A stretch of 64,000 nucleotides of DNA from Flavobacterium croceum DSM 17960 (GTDB taxonomy: Bacteria; Bacteroidota; Bacteroidia; Flavobacteriales; Flavobacteriaceae): the NCBI RefSeq assembly GCF_002917885.1, contig NZ_PQNY01000001.1, positions 1 through 64,000 on the forward strand, given 5' to 3'. The first letter of the stretch is position 1, and each line of letters opens with the position of its first letter. A program made the translations under genes and the position numbers. This document shows positions 63,587 through 64,000 of this stretch, piece after piece. The notes beneath the pieces are model-generated. The model made no database searches. It had not been told where the DNA came from and saw nothing but the letters and a program-made list of their open reading frames with translations.

Positions 63587-64000
63587 AAAACTAACATGGG
63601 ATTCGGATTTTTTCAAAAAAAATATTGGACAAATTGATGCTTCAGAATTTAAAAAAGCAAATTTGCTCGAATATGATTTGATTTATGTAACCTCTCAAAC
63701 AGATTTTAACATCGTTATACAAGATTTTGAATGTACATTTGAAGAAGTAAAGGTAGTATTTGAAAAAAAGAATCTTACAACAGCAAATCTCGATTCTCAT
63801 ATATTTTCTGTTGCAGAAGTAAATGTAAACCTAGAAGACTTGTATGTTCTTGCTTACGAAAGTGGTAAATACAGCCGTTTTCTTTTGGATTATAATTTTT
63901 CTAAATTAGAGTTTGAAACTATGTATAAAATGTGGGTAGATAATTCTATATCCAAAAAAATAGCTACCGATGTTTTGGTTTATATAGAAAACCAAAAACT
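63579..64000 (+). CDS. WecD/RffC-like GNAT acetyltransferase, N-terminal part (3' cut by window edge)
   Basis: The frame opens at the ATG at 63579 and is still open at 64000 (about 140 residues seen). It starts MVKKLTWDSDFFKKNIGQID. The diagnostic block is LYVLAYESGKYSRFLLDYNF followed by KLEFETMYKMWVDNSI, characteristic of dTDP-4-amino-4,6-dideoxygalactose acetyltransferases (WecD/RffC) and relatives; the acetyl-CoA site would lie beyond the edge. It points to an amino-deoxysugar in the surface glycan, with the aminotransferase gene probably just outside. It overlaps the GT2 gene by 8 nt. Confidence 0.82.
   Translation, partial: MVKKLTWDSDFFKKNIGQIDASEFKKANLLEYDLIYVTSQTDFNIVIQDFECTFEEVKVVFEKKNLTTANLDSHIFSVAEVNVNLEDLYVLAYESGKYSRFLLDYNFSKLEFETMYKMWVDNSISKKIATDVLVYIENQK

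Overview
This window is AT-rich chromosomal DNA from a member of the Bacteroidota, class Flavobacteriia. The evidence is a PorW/SprE gliding/type IX secretion lipoprotein, DUF4292, DUF4254 and DUF6427-type proteins, a 65-residue AtpE, F-type ATP synthase genes split into atpBEFHAG and atpDC, and promoter-like motifs of the Bacteroidota type (TTG, about 17-20 nt, TAnnTTTG). I cannot name the species. No rRNA, tRNA, CRISPR array, integrase or prophage was seen. The sequence runs off both ends: an RHS gene is cut at the left and a WecD-like acetyltransferase at the right.

Layout. 1-2.86 kb is an accessory patch: the tip of an RHS polymorphic toxin, a small membrane protein that may be its immunity factor, a REP-associated tyrosine transposase (RAYT) flanked by inverted REP-like palindromes, an orphan C-terminal remnant with another small secreted protein, and a third REP copy. 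3-13.6 kb is housekeeping and envelope: tadA, an M13 peptidase, an SCO protein, then a leftward operon (flippase, dut, sugar nucleotidyltransferase, TPR protein, DUF4292 lipoprotein, EnvC-like protein) interrupted by a four-helix-bundle gene set among AT-rich repeats. 13.7-22.6 kb is a leftward block: sprE, bactofilin, atpZ, DUF6168, atpBEFHAG. 22.7-26.7 kb is a PadR-headed ABC exporter operon. Then come amt, an MFS transporter, a retropepsin-like protease, a TatD hydrolase and atpDC.

33-36.5 kb is a biotin operon (bioF, a DUF2007 zinc-ribbon protein, bioD, bioA), followed by a PaaE-like reductase. 37.6-42.5 kb holds GT9/DUF4254, upp, DUF6427, DUF6341 and purD. 42.6-53.5 kb holds an M15 peptidase with a patatin, a second ABC exporter, a VOC protein, rnpA, an S24 regulator, a hydrolase/Yip1-like/DUF2089 group, tatA (only 58 codons), and a group of a membrane-anchored coiled-coil protein, an SdpI-like protein and a GH3 protein.

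53.6-57.6 kb is the part I find most unusual. A repeat-rich lipoprotein is followed 27 nt later by an ECF sigma factor carrying its own C-terminal membrane region, which overlaps an outer-membrane-barrel-like gene. The sigma tail and the start of the mature barrel protein share a VDT(V/I)YV motif. From 57.7 kb to the end, a nucleosidase-like fusion protein is tightly coupled to a Wzz-like protein, rfbA, rfbC, rfbD, a GT2 and a WecD-like acetyltransferase, which is a surface polysaccharide cluster. No rfbB lies in the window.

Several starts differ from the longest open frame because a promoter motif or hairpin lies inside the extension (tadA, SCO, tatD, bioF, DUF6341, M15, nucleosidase-like). 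sprE and the flippase appear to start with TTG. All functions are inferred from sequence motifs read by eye; no searches were run.
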